Source of the DNA: Trichostrongylus colubriformis
Taxonomy: Eukaryota > Nematoda > Chromadorea > Rhabditida > Trichostrongylidae
NCBI GenBank assembly: GCA_963978905.1
Contig: OZ022256.1
Span: forward strand, 8,663,501 to 8,727,500
Direction of reading: 5' to 3'
Length of the DNA stretch: 64,000 nucleotides
The notes beneath the pieces are model-generated. The model ran no database searches. It had not been told where the DNA came from and was given only the letters and a program-made list of their open reading frames with translations. Of this stretch, positions 46,681 to 58,200 are shown one piece after another (position 1 is the stretch's first letter; every line of letters begins with the position of its first letter). Position numbers and translations under genes: made by a program.

Positions 46681-47207
46681 TACATGGATGTGCAAAAAAA
46701 AATAACGACCAAATGCGATTGCTCCCTGTTATTTTTCTCGAAAAATATCAGTTAGTCTACAAGACACTAGACTTCTAGCAAGGATACCATCCAAACTAGC
46801 GGAGTAGTCGCACGGTGTTGTGATAGCAAACTTTAACTTCGTTTACAATAAAGTAATTGAACATACTACAACATTTCAAGTAAATGGACGCTTATGTTTC
46901 GTAAAGACGATGACAATTTCTGTTCGAAAGAAATGAAGTGATGAGCAGCCTCCGAAAACCTTACTTTGCTAATAGCCTGTGGACATGTAAGATCTCCATT
47001 GACGTAACCTTTGGTCCTCTCATGAGCTCTGAAGGTGACCTAAATTCGAACTTTGCCATTTTTTACTCATGATTTGCATGGCTGTCTAACCACGCCGAAG
47101 AAGGACAGTGCATAATTTAGAGAATCCAGTTTTTAGGCGGCTAAGGTTCCTCTCACACTCCCCTTTCCGTGACCTCCAATACATGATCCAATATTGTTCT
47201 CCCTTAC
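46681..47207. other. Downstream of the ttr gene, nothing supported
   Basis: AT-rich; no clear poly(A) signal chosen and no gene seen. Confidence 0.4.
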
Positions 47208-47320
47208 CTTGGTTATCGGAGATTTTTCGTTTCTTCGGTTTTGGAATGCATTGCAACTACCGATAATGATAAGTCTTAGCTCAGCGTAACCAAACAAATG
47301 AGTAACATCAGGGAGCAAAC
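47208..47320 (-). CDS. Candidate internal exon, unrecognised gene
   Basis: The minus-strand segment follows CATTTCCAG and ends at CCAAG|GTAAGG, a strong donor. It is open in one phase for 37 codons (LLPDVTHLFGYAELRLIIIG early, RRNEKSPITK at the end). No partner exon was identified, and I recognise no domain. It may be a small exon of a gene running leftwards into AT-rich DNA. Confidence 0.3.
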
Positions 47321-48088
47321 CTGGAAATGGCGTAGAAATCAATTCATACATCAACCACTCAGATCTGCCATAATGTTACAAAACATGGAAGATGGTAGAG
47401 TTATACCCGCTGCACTATTCGCGGTTTCATATTGGGGCACCACGCAGACATGAAGGCATAGCTGCAACTAACATTGTAGTGAACCGGTGGAGGTATGTAG
47501 GCCCAGCATAGTCGGCTTCAAGTAACCAGTTGCTATCGTGTTTTCTATAAGGCCGTGATAGTGCCCAAAAATGCAGGTCGGAAAGGCGACTTTATCTACA
47601 AACATGTGATCGCGCACAGTGATCCTGGTCAATTTCAAGGAATTCTAGTTCGATAGCCTTTGCCAAACGTTCTCCCTGCATTATGACCTTTGTCTTGTGT
47701 CTAGGGCATCAGTGAACTGCTCTGATCTCATTTCGCCATTACGCATGTTTCAAAGAGAAAAGCTTAGCTGACGTTTTGGCTAGGACTGTTTTCTCTCAAC
47801 AGAACGGACGGACGGATGGAGCACTCATTGCTTTTTGGGAAAAAAATTCAGATTTTAAAAGATCCAGGGGAAAGGGATGGGTAGACATTATATCCATGGT
47901 GACTTTCATATGACTGGATCATTGTTAGTCTTGCGCTCTAAAGTGTCTCGATTATCACCCATTGAATTACAATGTATTTTTTTTTTTGAAATTTTGGCAT
48001 GATTTGCTATTCTGAATTGTGAGCATAATGGGGGCAATGTTCATTTTCAGAGGTGGTTTACTGCTGAAATTGACCGACTATTAAGATA
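47321..48088. other. Intergenic DNA, nothing supported
   Basis: No motif-bearing ORF or bounded repeat. Confidence 0.4.
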
Positions 48089-48647
48089 TTAGGTGTACCA
48101 AAAGTTTTGTGGGATAGCCAGGTTCCTATAGCTTGGCCTGGGTACCCTTCGCGACGTGAGGGCGGTTCTTCTTCGGAGCTTTTTTCGAACAGCGACGCGA
48201 GATGGTGGAGCTGGCGGGTATACGACAGCGGTGATGTCTCTCTTTGTACCAACACCGGGTGGAAAAGCATTCCTTCTGCATCCCAGATGTAGCACAGTCC
48301 TGAGCGTGGTTTGTCTTCCATGTCAATCTCGCCGTTGCTGAAGCTGATAAACCAGCGGCGCACTGTCTCGTACTTCACACATCCTTTGCCCAGTGCAGCG
48401 TAGATGGAGTCGCAAGCTTCCGTCGCTTTGGTGGTACGAGACCACTCACAGTACATGACACAGTGTGTTTGGTGGGTATCGACTACGGGCATTGCAGCTC
48501 TCTCTACGAAATCTGGCAGTCAATATATACGTTGTTAGAAAGCTCAGAAAACATTCTACCATTCTGAGTCGCCTAGATCTGTCTCGAAGCGAACAAGAGT
48601 TATTGATGTTTTTGAGTAAATCCTACAAGACTTTTGGGACAACCTAA
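48089..48647 (-). mobile_element. Deleted mariner (copy E, bandit-like family)
   Basis: The left end is TTAGGTGTACCAAAAGTTTT and the right end AAGACTTTTGGGACAACCTAA; both are flanked by TA. On the minus strand, 48492 to about 48250 encodes the family helix-turn-helix region (VRRWFISFSNGEIDMEDKPR), followed by a short remnant. The catalytic C-terminus is deleted. At 559 bp it is the shortest bounded copy, and it has diverged most at its left terminus. Confidence 0.85.
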
Positions 48648-48719
48648 TACCTTTAAAAATTTTCGGAGCGACGTGTCTTTCTGGATTTTTTGGTTTTTTA
48701 GCTGGGTTAAGATTGGGAA

Positions 48720-48955
48720 CTACACTTTCGTGAGATGGGTGTTTAGAGCGCTTTCAAACAGCGACACCATTTCCGGGTCATTTCGCTCGTCATTGATTTT
48801 CTCCGCGCACTCCGTGGCATTGCAAAGCGCATGCTGCAAACTTGCGAAGTATACGCCGCACTCCAGCAATGTAGGCATTACCAGGGGGTTTCTCTGGTGC
48901 AAGCTCTTCAAATGTGCTAGTTTCACGCTCATACGTTCGGAAAGATCTGAGAACC
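48720..48955 (-). CDS. Candidate last exon of an unrecognised gene, between mariner ends
   Basis: The minus strand follows ATTCCTTCAG and reads 77 codons to a TAG at 48720, entering in phase 1. The composition is strongly protein-like (RMSVKLAHLKSLHQRNPLVM, ECGVYFASLQHALCNA, then PEMVSLFESALNTHL), suggesting a helical bundle. A second frame over the same stretch is also open for most of its length, which weakens the case slightly. It lies between the mariner end at 48647 and a solitary mariner-type end at 49170-49191. I cannot name the protein. Confidence 0.4.
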
Positions 48956-49169
48956 CTGAAGGAATATGCCTCACGAGCAGATTCAAAGTGAATAATGTAA
49001 TTCTGTTTTCTTTGAAGGTGTTGAATTCTAATTAACAAAATAATAATTAACGAGGAGTTTTTTATGGTGTTGTGTAATGAAGAGTTGGTTTCGTTTCCGT
49101 TTCTCACGATCTCTTGGACGGAAACCAAACGATAATGGACATACTCCCTCTGTGCTCTTCAGTAAGTGA

Positions 49170-49191
49170 AGGGACTTTTGGTACAACTTAA
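49170..49191. repeat. Solitary mariner-type terminal repeat
   Basis: GGGACTTTTGGTACAACTTAA is followed by TA. It matches the complement of the left end of the mariner at 48089 (both contain GTACCAAAAGT on one strand) better than that element's own right end does. Confidence 0.6.
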
Positions 49192-49199
49192 TACTTGGA

Positions 49200-49290
49200 C
49201 AGGAAACGGTTTTAAAGATTTGTGTTTGTATTAATGTATGTGTTGATGGATGTAATGTGTTAATGTAATGTATGTAATGTATAAATGTAA
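49200..49290 (+). repeat. Low-complexity TGTAATGTA-rich tract
   Basis: Irregular repeats of TAATGTATG and TAATGTAATG. Confidence 0.7.
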
Positions 49291-51339
49291 TCATTTGTAT
49301 TAATTTTCTATTATTTGTTTATTTATTTATGCGTACTATGACGCGCTTCAATAAATAAAGCCGAACGGAACAGGAACATTACAAATACTATAGATGAGAG
49401 TTTTACATTGGACTTAAACTTTAAACAGAACAAAAACCTCTCTCATAATGTGCAGCCGATAGAAAGCCTTTGTTGGACATAATGGTAAAAATAGGAATGG
49501 AGTCAAACAGCACGCAGTATTTAGCTAGCACACAACCCAGGGGTTACGCGGGGTATGTAGAGTGAAATAGGTCTTGGACTTGAGGTAATTGGGATGTGCA
49601 TAGCAGCAAATTTATTATTTATTCATTCGTTCAATTGCACCACACGGAACACAAGGTAGTAGCAACTTCCGCCGGAAAGGATAGATCAGAGTTAGCTAAG
49701 TAATTGATAGCATCTTATGCGGGATAGAAAAAAAATCATAGTCAGCCAGGTCATGAGCCAAGAAGATAACCAAGCCCAAGACCGCAGCGGAGACGGGTGC
49801 AGATTTGCACCTCTAGGGCGGGTGCAGGTTGGGCACCTCATTGACCTAAATACGGACCCTACCCAGTGGCTTGGTGGTGCTTCTTGACAATTAGCACATT
49901 ATTTAATGTGGTGCTGTAGGCGAGTTAAACAACTGTGTAAGTTATAGCCTGTATTACAAATGATGGGAAAGGGAAAGTTCTTTCTAGAAGACAGCTTTAT
50001 GGATTATCATCCATAAAGCTCCATCATTCTTTGATCCTCTCTCCTGCATGCTTTAATATCAATTCAGCCATTCAGACATATTTGGTAGCACTCAGAAGGG
50101 TCAGAAGTTCAATAACTTCTTTATGGATACCGAGGTATTGAGGCAACTTCATCTGACTTATGTTCATTTTCTGTCTGGGTTCATAAGAAGGAAGGTATAG
50201 CCACTGCCTGTCTGAGTTGCACGTGCGTTCACCATCGTCCTTTAAGGATTGTTTGCATTAGCCTGGTCGTACCTTTAATCTCTTTTTGCACGTACGCTAT
50301 CAACAAGGACTTCAGAAGTTATTAGCATCCTCATGATCATACACTCGTTCTGAATGGCTTATCTACAAACAGGTGGCTTCTCTATCTGCATCTCGTTACG
50401 TGGTGCGAGCGGGCTGTCTGCAAAATGATGTAAAAAAATGCACAGCAAAGCAGTTTGGCGGAAATCAGTATATTTTACATTTGTGCTGAGGTGTAGTCCA
50501 TTTACAGCCTTCATTACAAAGACCCATCATAGCGATAGGTATCGATATACATGCAATGTGCTCTATAGAATGTAAGCTTCTGCAATTGTGTTCATCCACT
50601 GGTGTGGTCCATCACATTGGCCGGCCCTCCGAACGAAAACCGACCATTACGACCCATGGCACATAATGCCGCAGTTTTTCAACTTCTGCGACTGTAATCA
50701 TTCAATGGGATCCCATCACCTGTTTTCAGCTCTCTGCACAGAGATATATGAATTCAATCGTCGTCGACCAAGAGGGCTTCATTAAATTTCTGCAACAGCG
50801 TCACCTATTGGTATGACTCGCTGATCATTGCCCATAAGCCGTTTTCAGCCTTTCGCACCAAAACCGATATTTTCAACCGATATCATGATGAAGCTCCGCC
50901 TACCGTGATCAATTGACATTACTTTTGCCACTCTAGCAGCTTCGAATTACTTCAGCTTTATCCGGCACTCTAGACCGCTCTGGAGCGGTGTTATATTTTT
51001 TATGACTAAGCGCGATACTGCTAATTGCACGTTCCACCCATTGTAGGCGGGCCTCCACCTACGTCAATACATGCAACACCGCTTGGACGTCGCTGATCTC
51101 CATCGATTTTTTAACGCAGTCTCTGGGCTGCTACCGAGGCAACTCATAAACGCTCGCAGAAAGCACTACCTACGTGGAGCGTGCTCTGCCCACTAAAGGA
51201 GGGTATTCTTCATCTGCTACATACACCCTCAACTCATTTTGCTCATTTTGGCCCACCTTATGCCGACTCTTGGGCTCTTTTAGAAAGAATTACAGCAAAT
51301 CATAGAACTTGCATCCAAACAAAACATTTAACGCTCGCC
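49291..51339. other. Intergenic DNA, nothing supported
   Basis: About 2 kb with short ORFs only; no motif, strong splice pair or bounded repeat was seen. Confidence 0.4.
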
Positions 51340-52030
51340 CGGCCCACAATGGGCCCGGCCCACAATGGCATGCTGGCGCGCGGCTTGTGCCGGCGCGTCC
51401 CCGAGGAGCCCCGAATTTTGCCCTTGGGACCAGCAGTCCACGTGTGTCCCAGGAGAGCTTCTCCCTAGGGGGAATGCGTCCCGGTGGAGCCTTTGGGTGG
51501 TGAACGCGGTGAGGCTAAATATGCTGGCGCGCTGGTGCGCCGGCTGGCAAGATGCCAGCCGGCATGTCCCCGAGGAGCCCGAACCCTTTTTTCTTGGGAT
51601 CAGCAGCCCACGCGTGTCCCAAGGGAGCCGTTCGGCCCCGCGGATGCGGGCCGAACGCGTCCCCCTCGCACCCTCACCGCGGTTCGGTCTGACATGGTTC
51701 ATATGCTACCTGTTCATCTCTTAGCAAGACCCACCCAAACCTAACTTGATCTGACTTCCCCGCTTGTTGTTCAGGCAGTACTGAGTTTCGAGTGCACAGA
51801 TCCGCTGTTTTGGAACGACTCATAGAATGCTGCACTTAACATTGAACATTTTAGCACACGCCCACAATGGGCGGAGTCTGACGAAGTCCATATGCGCCCT
51901 GCACACCTACGATACCCACTCAACCCACGCCTGAGCCGTCCTTTCCCGCTGATTTTTCAGGTTTTGTCGAGTTTCGGTGGACAGACAGACAAACAAAATA
52001 ACGTACACACTAAACTCCCGGTTTGTATAT
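51340..52030. repeat. GC-rich tandemly repeated element
   Basis: GGCCCACAATGGGCC near 51345 opens a very GC-rich block. Its unit (CTGGCGCG, CCCCGAGGAGCCC, CTTGGGA, CAGCAG, then a GTGTCCC-type end) occurs at about 51370-51460 and again at 51525-51630. A second pair of longer, more diverged units follows (TTCATATGC ... TTCAGG ... GAGTTTCG ... CAGA, at about 51690 and 51890). The last unit ends in CAGACAGACAAACAAAATAA and an AT-rich tail. The 86-124 codon ORFs on both strands come from composition. It resembles a short interspersed element with tandem core units, but the class is unclear. Confidence 0.7.
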
Positions 52031-52589
52031 GAGGTATGATACAGAAAGCCGAGAGTATATTGGACGTTAATGGATGATAATGAGACACTTCAGAGCACAG
52101 ACCTTTTTAAAACTTTCTTATCCCAGCATGTTATTTGTGTCAATTTTAGCAATAAAACACATTTGAAAAAACATCGCATACCATTATTCGAACGATTAGG
52201 AGTAGCATTTGTAGCAAAAAATTGACGGAATCGTAGCAAAAAGTCGACCAAACATGTTGAATTTGAGGGGGACCAATCGAAACACTTAGAGCGCAATTAT
52301 GACAATGATACCATCTTCTAAAATAACCATGAACACAATGTCTACGCTTGCCTTTTCAATGCATCTTCTGGGAATCTATCACTTTTTCGGAAAGTCAATG
52401 AGATCAATTCCTCTGGTGTGGTCTGTTCGGGGTACGTGGTTTCCTGTTCTATTTGGATGAAACAGTCGTGATCAATACGCCAGCTGAGCTTTTCAAGTTA
52501 AAATGCACTGACGAAAAGAGATTAATTCGCTGACTCCCCAGACACCAGACAAGGATCACAGCGCAGGGAGGACGTGAGACAAAGGGCAA
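52031..52589. other. Intergenic DNA, nothing supported
   Basis: AT-rich with no supported gene. Confidence 0.4.
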
Positions 52590-52806
52590 AGGTCGCATCC
52601 TTCGCATTTGAAAATTGTTTCAAGATTTAGGGTACCGAGATTGAACACCTTTCTTGGCCTTCCACCGCTGGAAATGTGTTCGGAGCCCTGAATTGTAATT
52701 TGTGTGAGTATGATGCAAGACAGAAAGTGCTTCCTGTATATACTCGGCATATTTCTGATGCACAACAGAGCTGAGTTCAATACATAACGCCTCCCTAAGA
52801 CAAGAA
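52590..52806 (-). pseudogene. Inverted partial duplicate of the ttr gene 3' end, internally deleted
   Basis: Read on the minus strand, this matches the ttr gene: the end of intron 2 (CATCATACTCACACA), the exon 3 acceptor (ATTCAG) and first codons GSE. It then jumps directly to the middle of exon 4 (ISSGGRPRKVFNLGTLNLET) and ends at the equivalent of GCGACCTTT. Everything between GGCTCCGAAC and the exon 4 ISSGG codons, including intron 3, about 230 bases, is missing. The stop codon of the parent is lost. The frame happens to stay open, but without exons 1 and 2 it cannot make a transthyretin-like protein. Confidence 0.88.
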
Positions 52807-52807
52807 A

Positions 52808-52925
52808 TTAGGGCGCTATCGCGATGAGGCGGAAATCTACTGTGAACATTATTTTACCTAAGCTCAAAGGGGAAAGAACCCCTGTTCCCCCCTTGTAAAG
52901 ATTAGGCAAAACTGTGCCAAGGTAT
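52808..52925. mobile_element. Half of a family III MITE, carried with the ttr duplicate
   Basis: Begins TTAGGGCGCTATCGCGATGA and matches one half of the element in ttr intron 2, in the order expected if a single block was duplicated and inverted. Confidence 0.75.
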
Positions 52926-54748
52926 AGAATTTATTTATAGAATTTATTATTTTATATTGCTACAATTTCTTCATAGTAATATTTATTAATATCATAAAAA
53001 TTTGGCTCCATATTCTGTATAGTGGAAGGCAAGCAAACATGGTTAAAACACATCAATAAATAAGTGAACAACCTGTTCCAAGCAAATACTAATGAAGTTA
53101 CAGAATCGAGTTCCATCGCTATAACAAGTGGAAAAGAGGCTTTTCAAAGCAACACTCGCGGTGTTATTGAATTTCTTCTTTGATCTTTCACCACCTCAAA
53201 CTCAGACCGACTGATTTCAACCGCGAGTGCTGTGATGTTTGCACGGAATACGATAAAGCAAGGGTAGCGAGACGCCGCTTGGGTGGGTGAAGTGACGGCA
53301 AGGGACCACCGGTAAAGAGCGAGCTTGAGGTGGAGTATCACTCCAATCATCCGATCAGCGTGCCAATTCTCTTAGGCCGTGTTCATACTTTGCGTAAGCG
53401 ACGCTGGCACCGGCGGAGACGGCGTCGGTTACGCAAATATGAACGCAACCTTATCGCGGCCATCATTTCTAATTGGAGTGCTTAATTGGAGGCTTCTATC
53501 CTATCCCATGCCGCATACATAATTATTAATAACATAGTATTTGCATCCTAATTGATCACATTCTATGAAGCAAAACTCTGGCTGAGGCTCCATCCACGTT
53601 CAGAGAGAGGTCCGGAAGGAAATGGAGCTTGCTTTTGTGGAAAATATCATGACACCACTCGGTTTACAGAAAAACCATCGAAATTTGAATTTGTTTATAG
53701 ACCCTACGGTAACATAGTTCACGGATATGCCACAGTAAATAAATAGCGAGCGCTAGCAAAACTTTGACTGCGCGCGATGGCGTGATCAATTTTTATGTTC
53801 CGCGACCTCTTGTAAACTCGACCAAATAGCCACAATTTTTCCACAAAAGCCGGCCGTTAACCGTAAAGCGATTTTCATACACATTTGCAATATCATAATG
53901 CACAATCGGGGAAGCAAATAGAAAGACTGAGAATTATAGTAGTTAGGAGCAATCCAACAGATCATCAAGATGGAATCTACTAAAAGAAGCGGAATGAGAA
54001 ATATTACAGCCATATAAGTGCTAGTGAAATGGATAATGACTAAAATAAATGATGAAAATGACTAGAATTGAATAATAATCCTACGTTATTATTATTCTAC
54101 ATAAGTTAAAATTATTATTGCCAACAGATTTATTTGAAAAACGAGAAAACTTTCGCACCAGCACCTTCGACCATACTTGAGACATTTGAAACGGCAGCAG
54201 TGGCGTTTCCTAGTGACGATGGGAAGACGGATGGAGCATGGCCGTTACCTTAAAAAAAAGGCAGCTTATCCTGGTCGTATAGCTTAGTAGTTCTCGCTTA
54301 AGAATGAAGTTCTTCTATTGTTTGCCGTTCGAATGTCAGGTAGCTGATTTACTTTCATTATCACTCAAGTTCTCACCGACCACCGGCCAAAATGTTGCAT
54401 TTTTGGCCGGATGGCCGTCTTTTAGAGGTTTATTTTTTTGTTGACGAGCTGAATAAACAGCTTTAGCGGCACTTGGAAGACGGAGGATGTGAGGCAACTC
54501 ATTGCGTTGCGTAAAACATTTGCAAAGCGTGAAAACACACAGCTCCCCCCCCCCCCCCCCCTTCTCCAAAAAAGATTGTCAATAGAAATCAAATAAACAA
54601 TCAGGTAACCATAATACTGGTTAGGTAGTACGAAATATGGACTATAGAATGACGGCTTTTTTGAATAACGACCATACAATCATTTCACGGCTTGATAACT
54701 TCGAACATTCCGAAACAGGATCTTTTTCAAGAATTCCTCAACCCTTGC
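52926..54748. other. Intergenic DNA downstream of the CAPS gene
   Basis: Contains a 76-bp MITE (53375-53450), a 17-base C run at 54545-54561 and AT-rich DNA. The plus ORF 53552-53746 has protein-like content but no splice or domain support. Confidence 0.4.
53375..53450. mobile_element. Minimal CGTTCATAC-family MITE, 76 bp
   Basis: GGCCGTGTTCATACTTTGCG is inverted as GCAAATATGAACGCAACC with TTA on both flanks (53372-53374, 53451-53453). At 76 bp it is little more than the two ends and a GCGTCGG-type stem. Confidence 0.8.
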
Positions 54749-55161
54749 TCGACGCCAGCACCTTCGACAACGACGTCAAAATCATTTGCTTGCCGCCGAC
54801 GACGGCGTCAATCTGACATCGCGCTCCCGTTGTAAAACGCTTGGCCCAATCACCCTGCAGTATGATGACCGTGGCGAGAAACAGGAATTCGAATTAGAAT
54901 TTGGCATAGTATGACACACTGCCAAGAATCGAATTCGAATTATGGGCTCTCGCCACCCTCATCACGCATAGTTTGGCATTTTGCCAATTTGAATTCGAGT
55001 TCGTGGCTCTCGCCACGGTCATCATATTGTAATGTGGTTAGGTCGAGCGTTTCGCAAACGGAGCACGTTATCAAATTGACGCCGTTGTCGGTGACAAGCG
55101 AGTGATTCTGATGCCGTCTCCGCTGGTGCCGGCGTCGGTTACCCAAAGTATGAATGCAGGC
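54749..55161. mobile_element. Large foldback, right end of CGTTCATAC type, left end truncated
   Basis: The left arm, from GACGCCAGCACC through CGACGGCGTCAATCTGA and CAGTATGATGACCGTGGCGA, is matched inverted by the right arm through TCGCCACGGTCATCATATTG, TCAAATTGACGCCG and GGTGCCGGCGTCGG. Inside is a second, shorter inverted pair (GAATTCGAATT words). The right end reads AAGTATGAATGCAGGC then TTA. The matching left terminus is missing, so about 20 bases were lost there. It lies about 100 bases downstream of the CAPS stop codon. Confidence 0.75.
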
Positions 55162-55259
55162 TTACCTAGCAACCATCGCGTCGCACGCCGCACACCGCAA
55201 AGCGAAATCCTGTCCTAACGATAAACATCCCATTTCCCTTCCCCAGACGCAAAACAAGG

Positions 55260-58200
55260 TCAACTTCTTGGGGTTATATGAAGTTTGTATCTTTGAAAGA
55301 TCAATGAGTTATTACTGTGTTCATGCAACGCCACGTTCGCTTCTTCCAATTGTAGTCGTCGATTTATTGACTGGTAGAGTTTGCTGTTCAGTTTTTCCTC
55401 ATCGATACCTTGCAGCTCGAAATCGCTGTACATTTTCTGAACAAAAGAAACTATGTCAAGCCACATTCTTTAGGATAGAAAACATGTATTGAACCAACCT
55501 TCACTATGAAACTCAGGCATGTGAACTGATACGGACTTAGTGACTGTTGCAATCGCTCCGTCAGCCATTCGTTGATCATCTTTACCTGGTTGGCGTACCA
55601 ATTCTAAACATTATCAAGTGTTTCGACCGCTGCGACACAACCGCTCATCGTGGAAATGCCTAAACAGCCGCCAATGGTACCTCTGGCTCGTACCCGATTA
55701 ATTCCTTCCATTTAAGATACCGTTGGGGGCGATTCCACCAGGCTATGAAATAACTGTGGAATAATAAATCCGACGTGATCAATAGTGTAATGGGAATAAA
55801 GAACGGAATAAAATGGAAAATTGTCAGAAAGTAAGGAAACGAGAGTCCTTCCTCTCACTCGTTTCCTTTCGCCGCTCTGAAACAGTGTTCAGTGAAGGTA
55901 GATTCAGACAGGGATGGGCTGAGTCAGTCAGGAAGCCCCAACTTCGCAATAACTTCCACAGTGGATGCGGATCAGCGTGAGCGGCTTTCGTCATATGAAA
56001 CACGCTTTCTCAGTACTCAAAACTGATTGAGTCAATACAAAAGCTAGCCTGATACTATCTAACAGGAAGATCATGGTGCACTTGGTCCTGATGTGGATCC
56101 CCTTTATTAGACCAAATCTTATGAGGCTTATGAGTCTGCTTGAATGAATGAACATAAATTTATACTTTTGGAAAACATTTTAATTTTTATGCGCTACGAC
56201 ACGACATGATAAGATCTATGCACATATATTATTCGGAGAAAGGCCACCTCACCTCAAACACCTGGTTCACCCAGACCTCATCAGTGACAATCTGCCGTAG
56301 TTGTTCTGTACAGCCGCGCATAAATGTCACGTATGAGTTGCCCATGTGTCCGGTAGACTGTTGCTGTGCCACTGGAGTTTTCTGAAACAAAAATTTGTGT
56401 GATATTAATGTCAAGGTCATCATCCCTTTAGTTTCCATTGTGCAATTCATGGTAGCCGACCACTAAAACACGTTGTAAAAGCGATGTGTGCGAGCTAGGG
56501 CGCCGCATGCATTAGCTTCTGAAGCAACTGCGCGGCAACTACATTTGGCGGTGCTTCTAGCACTACTGTGTAATCGCTGCGGGACCCAACTATGTGCGGC
56601 ACCCTCGATTGCACGCGCCGCGTAGCTCGTCGCATTGCGAATCTTGTCTTCATGACATATATGCAATTTTCAGCTTTCCGTGATATTACCTCTCGTGTTT
56701 GCTAAGAGTCAGTTGATGATGTAATCAACAGGCATTCCAATATAAGTAAAAATAAATAATGATCTGATGAATAAGTAAATAAATAAATATTTCAATCTAA
56801 ATGATAACAAAGATAGCGCTGATAGTAAACAAGGAAACAAATGCGCAAGAATTCGAAACACGGTGATAAATAACCAGAATCATGGCGTATTTGGTCTTGC
56901 TGACGCTGACGAATTCCTTACCGTATTTTGCGGTGTAGCTGGACCGGATGAGGCAGTGCCACTGATGTTGATTCCTTGTTCACCTACCATTGTCTTCATT
57001 TTGTTGAATATTGAAGTTGGCTTTGGCTGAACATAAACTCAAGCTTTGTTGTGACAACTGATCTCCTTCGACTGTTTTCACTTACCGCCATACTAAGAAG
57101 TGCTCCAATAGGGTTGCCTTCATCATACCGTGCAAGCTTTCCAAGAACAAACTCCAGTACACCAATCAAACGGTCTTGGATACATGTTTCCATGTCCGAG
57201 AGCATGGTGTCCAAAGTCTCATCCAATTTCGATTGATATTTGAACTGAAAACAGTCTGTCGGCATAATTTTAGCTATGCTGAAAGAAATTGATTTCGTAT
57301 AAAATATTATTGTTGATACTGGCCAAGCTTCCCGCCATTACCAAAAACCATTAAGGGACATCCCATGTCCGCATGAGTAAGAGCATGGCCTAGATGGCTC
57401 GAATGCACTCTATGGGTAAGCAGAGGCGATCTGTTTTAAACCCATGTTTGCGCTCTTATGCGATCCTTTTATTAGGGTGTCCACAAAACTCGTTGGCCAT
57501 TTGTAAACAGCGTCGCGTTACGCAACGTGTTGTGATTTTGCATAATGATTTCGCAATACTGAAAGTACTCGCGATGGGCTATCTTCTGAACTCGCTAGCT
57601 CTCAATTTCCTTTCCTGCTCTTCCCACAATAAATCAGTGAAGATGAGTGATAGTCACCACTACTACTACAACCTGGGTATCTCCAGACGTCAGGCCACGA
57701 CCAGGAGTCAGCAGTTTGGTGATAACACCCCTTCTAAGAACTGAATGTCAAAATGGTGGACTCGCTTCACCAATGAAAACTATGGCATCGAAGATAAAAA
57801 TCAGTGTTAAGTGATAAAATCAGTGGCGTCGTCCACTACAGCATCCTGTCCAACAATGCCACAGTGACGGCAGAGACCCTCTCTTAATAACTGCAGGAGG
57901 TCAAGGTGAAAGCTGCCGCCTTGTCCCAGAAACTTGCAAATCCGTGGTTGCTCTGGGACAACGCGCGCCCCCACGAAGCGAAAGATACTCAGGCCGTTCT
58001 GGACAGGCTGGGCATCAACACGGTCACGCATCCACAGTATAGCCCGGACAGCAGTCCATGCGATTACCACATCTTCCGTCCATGCAAAATTTCTTGGACG
58101 GAAAACAGCTGAAGAACGAGGGCGACTTCGAGGACGTGATCGAGGACTGGGTCGAGTCGCGGCCGGCCGGCTTTTGGGAGGATCGAGCTGCCTCTCTACC

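Noticed and set aside
48790..49128. 112-codon minus-strand ORF overlapping the candidate exon at 48720-48955
   Set aside because: Its frame runs through the acceptor tract and ends inside the other frame. The alternative frame has the better terminal exon structure.
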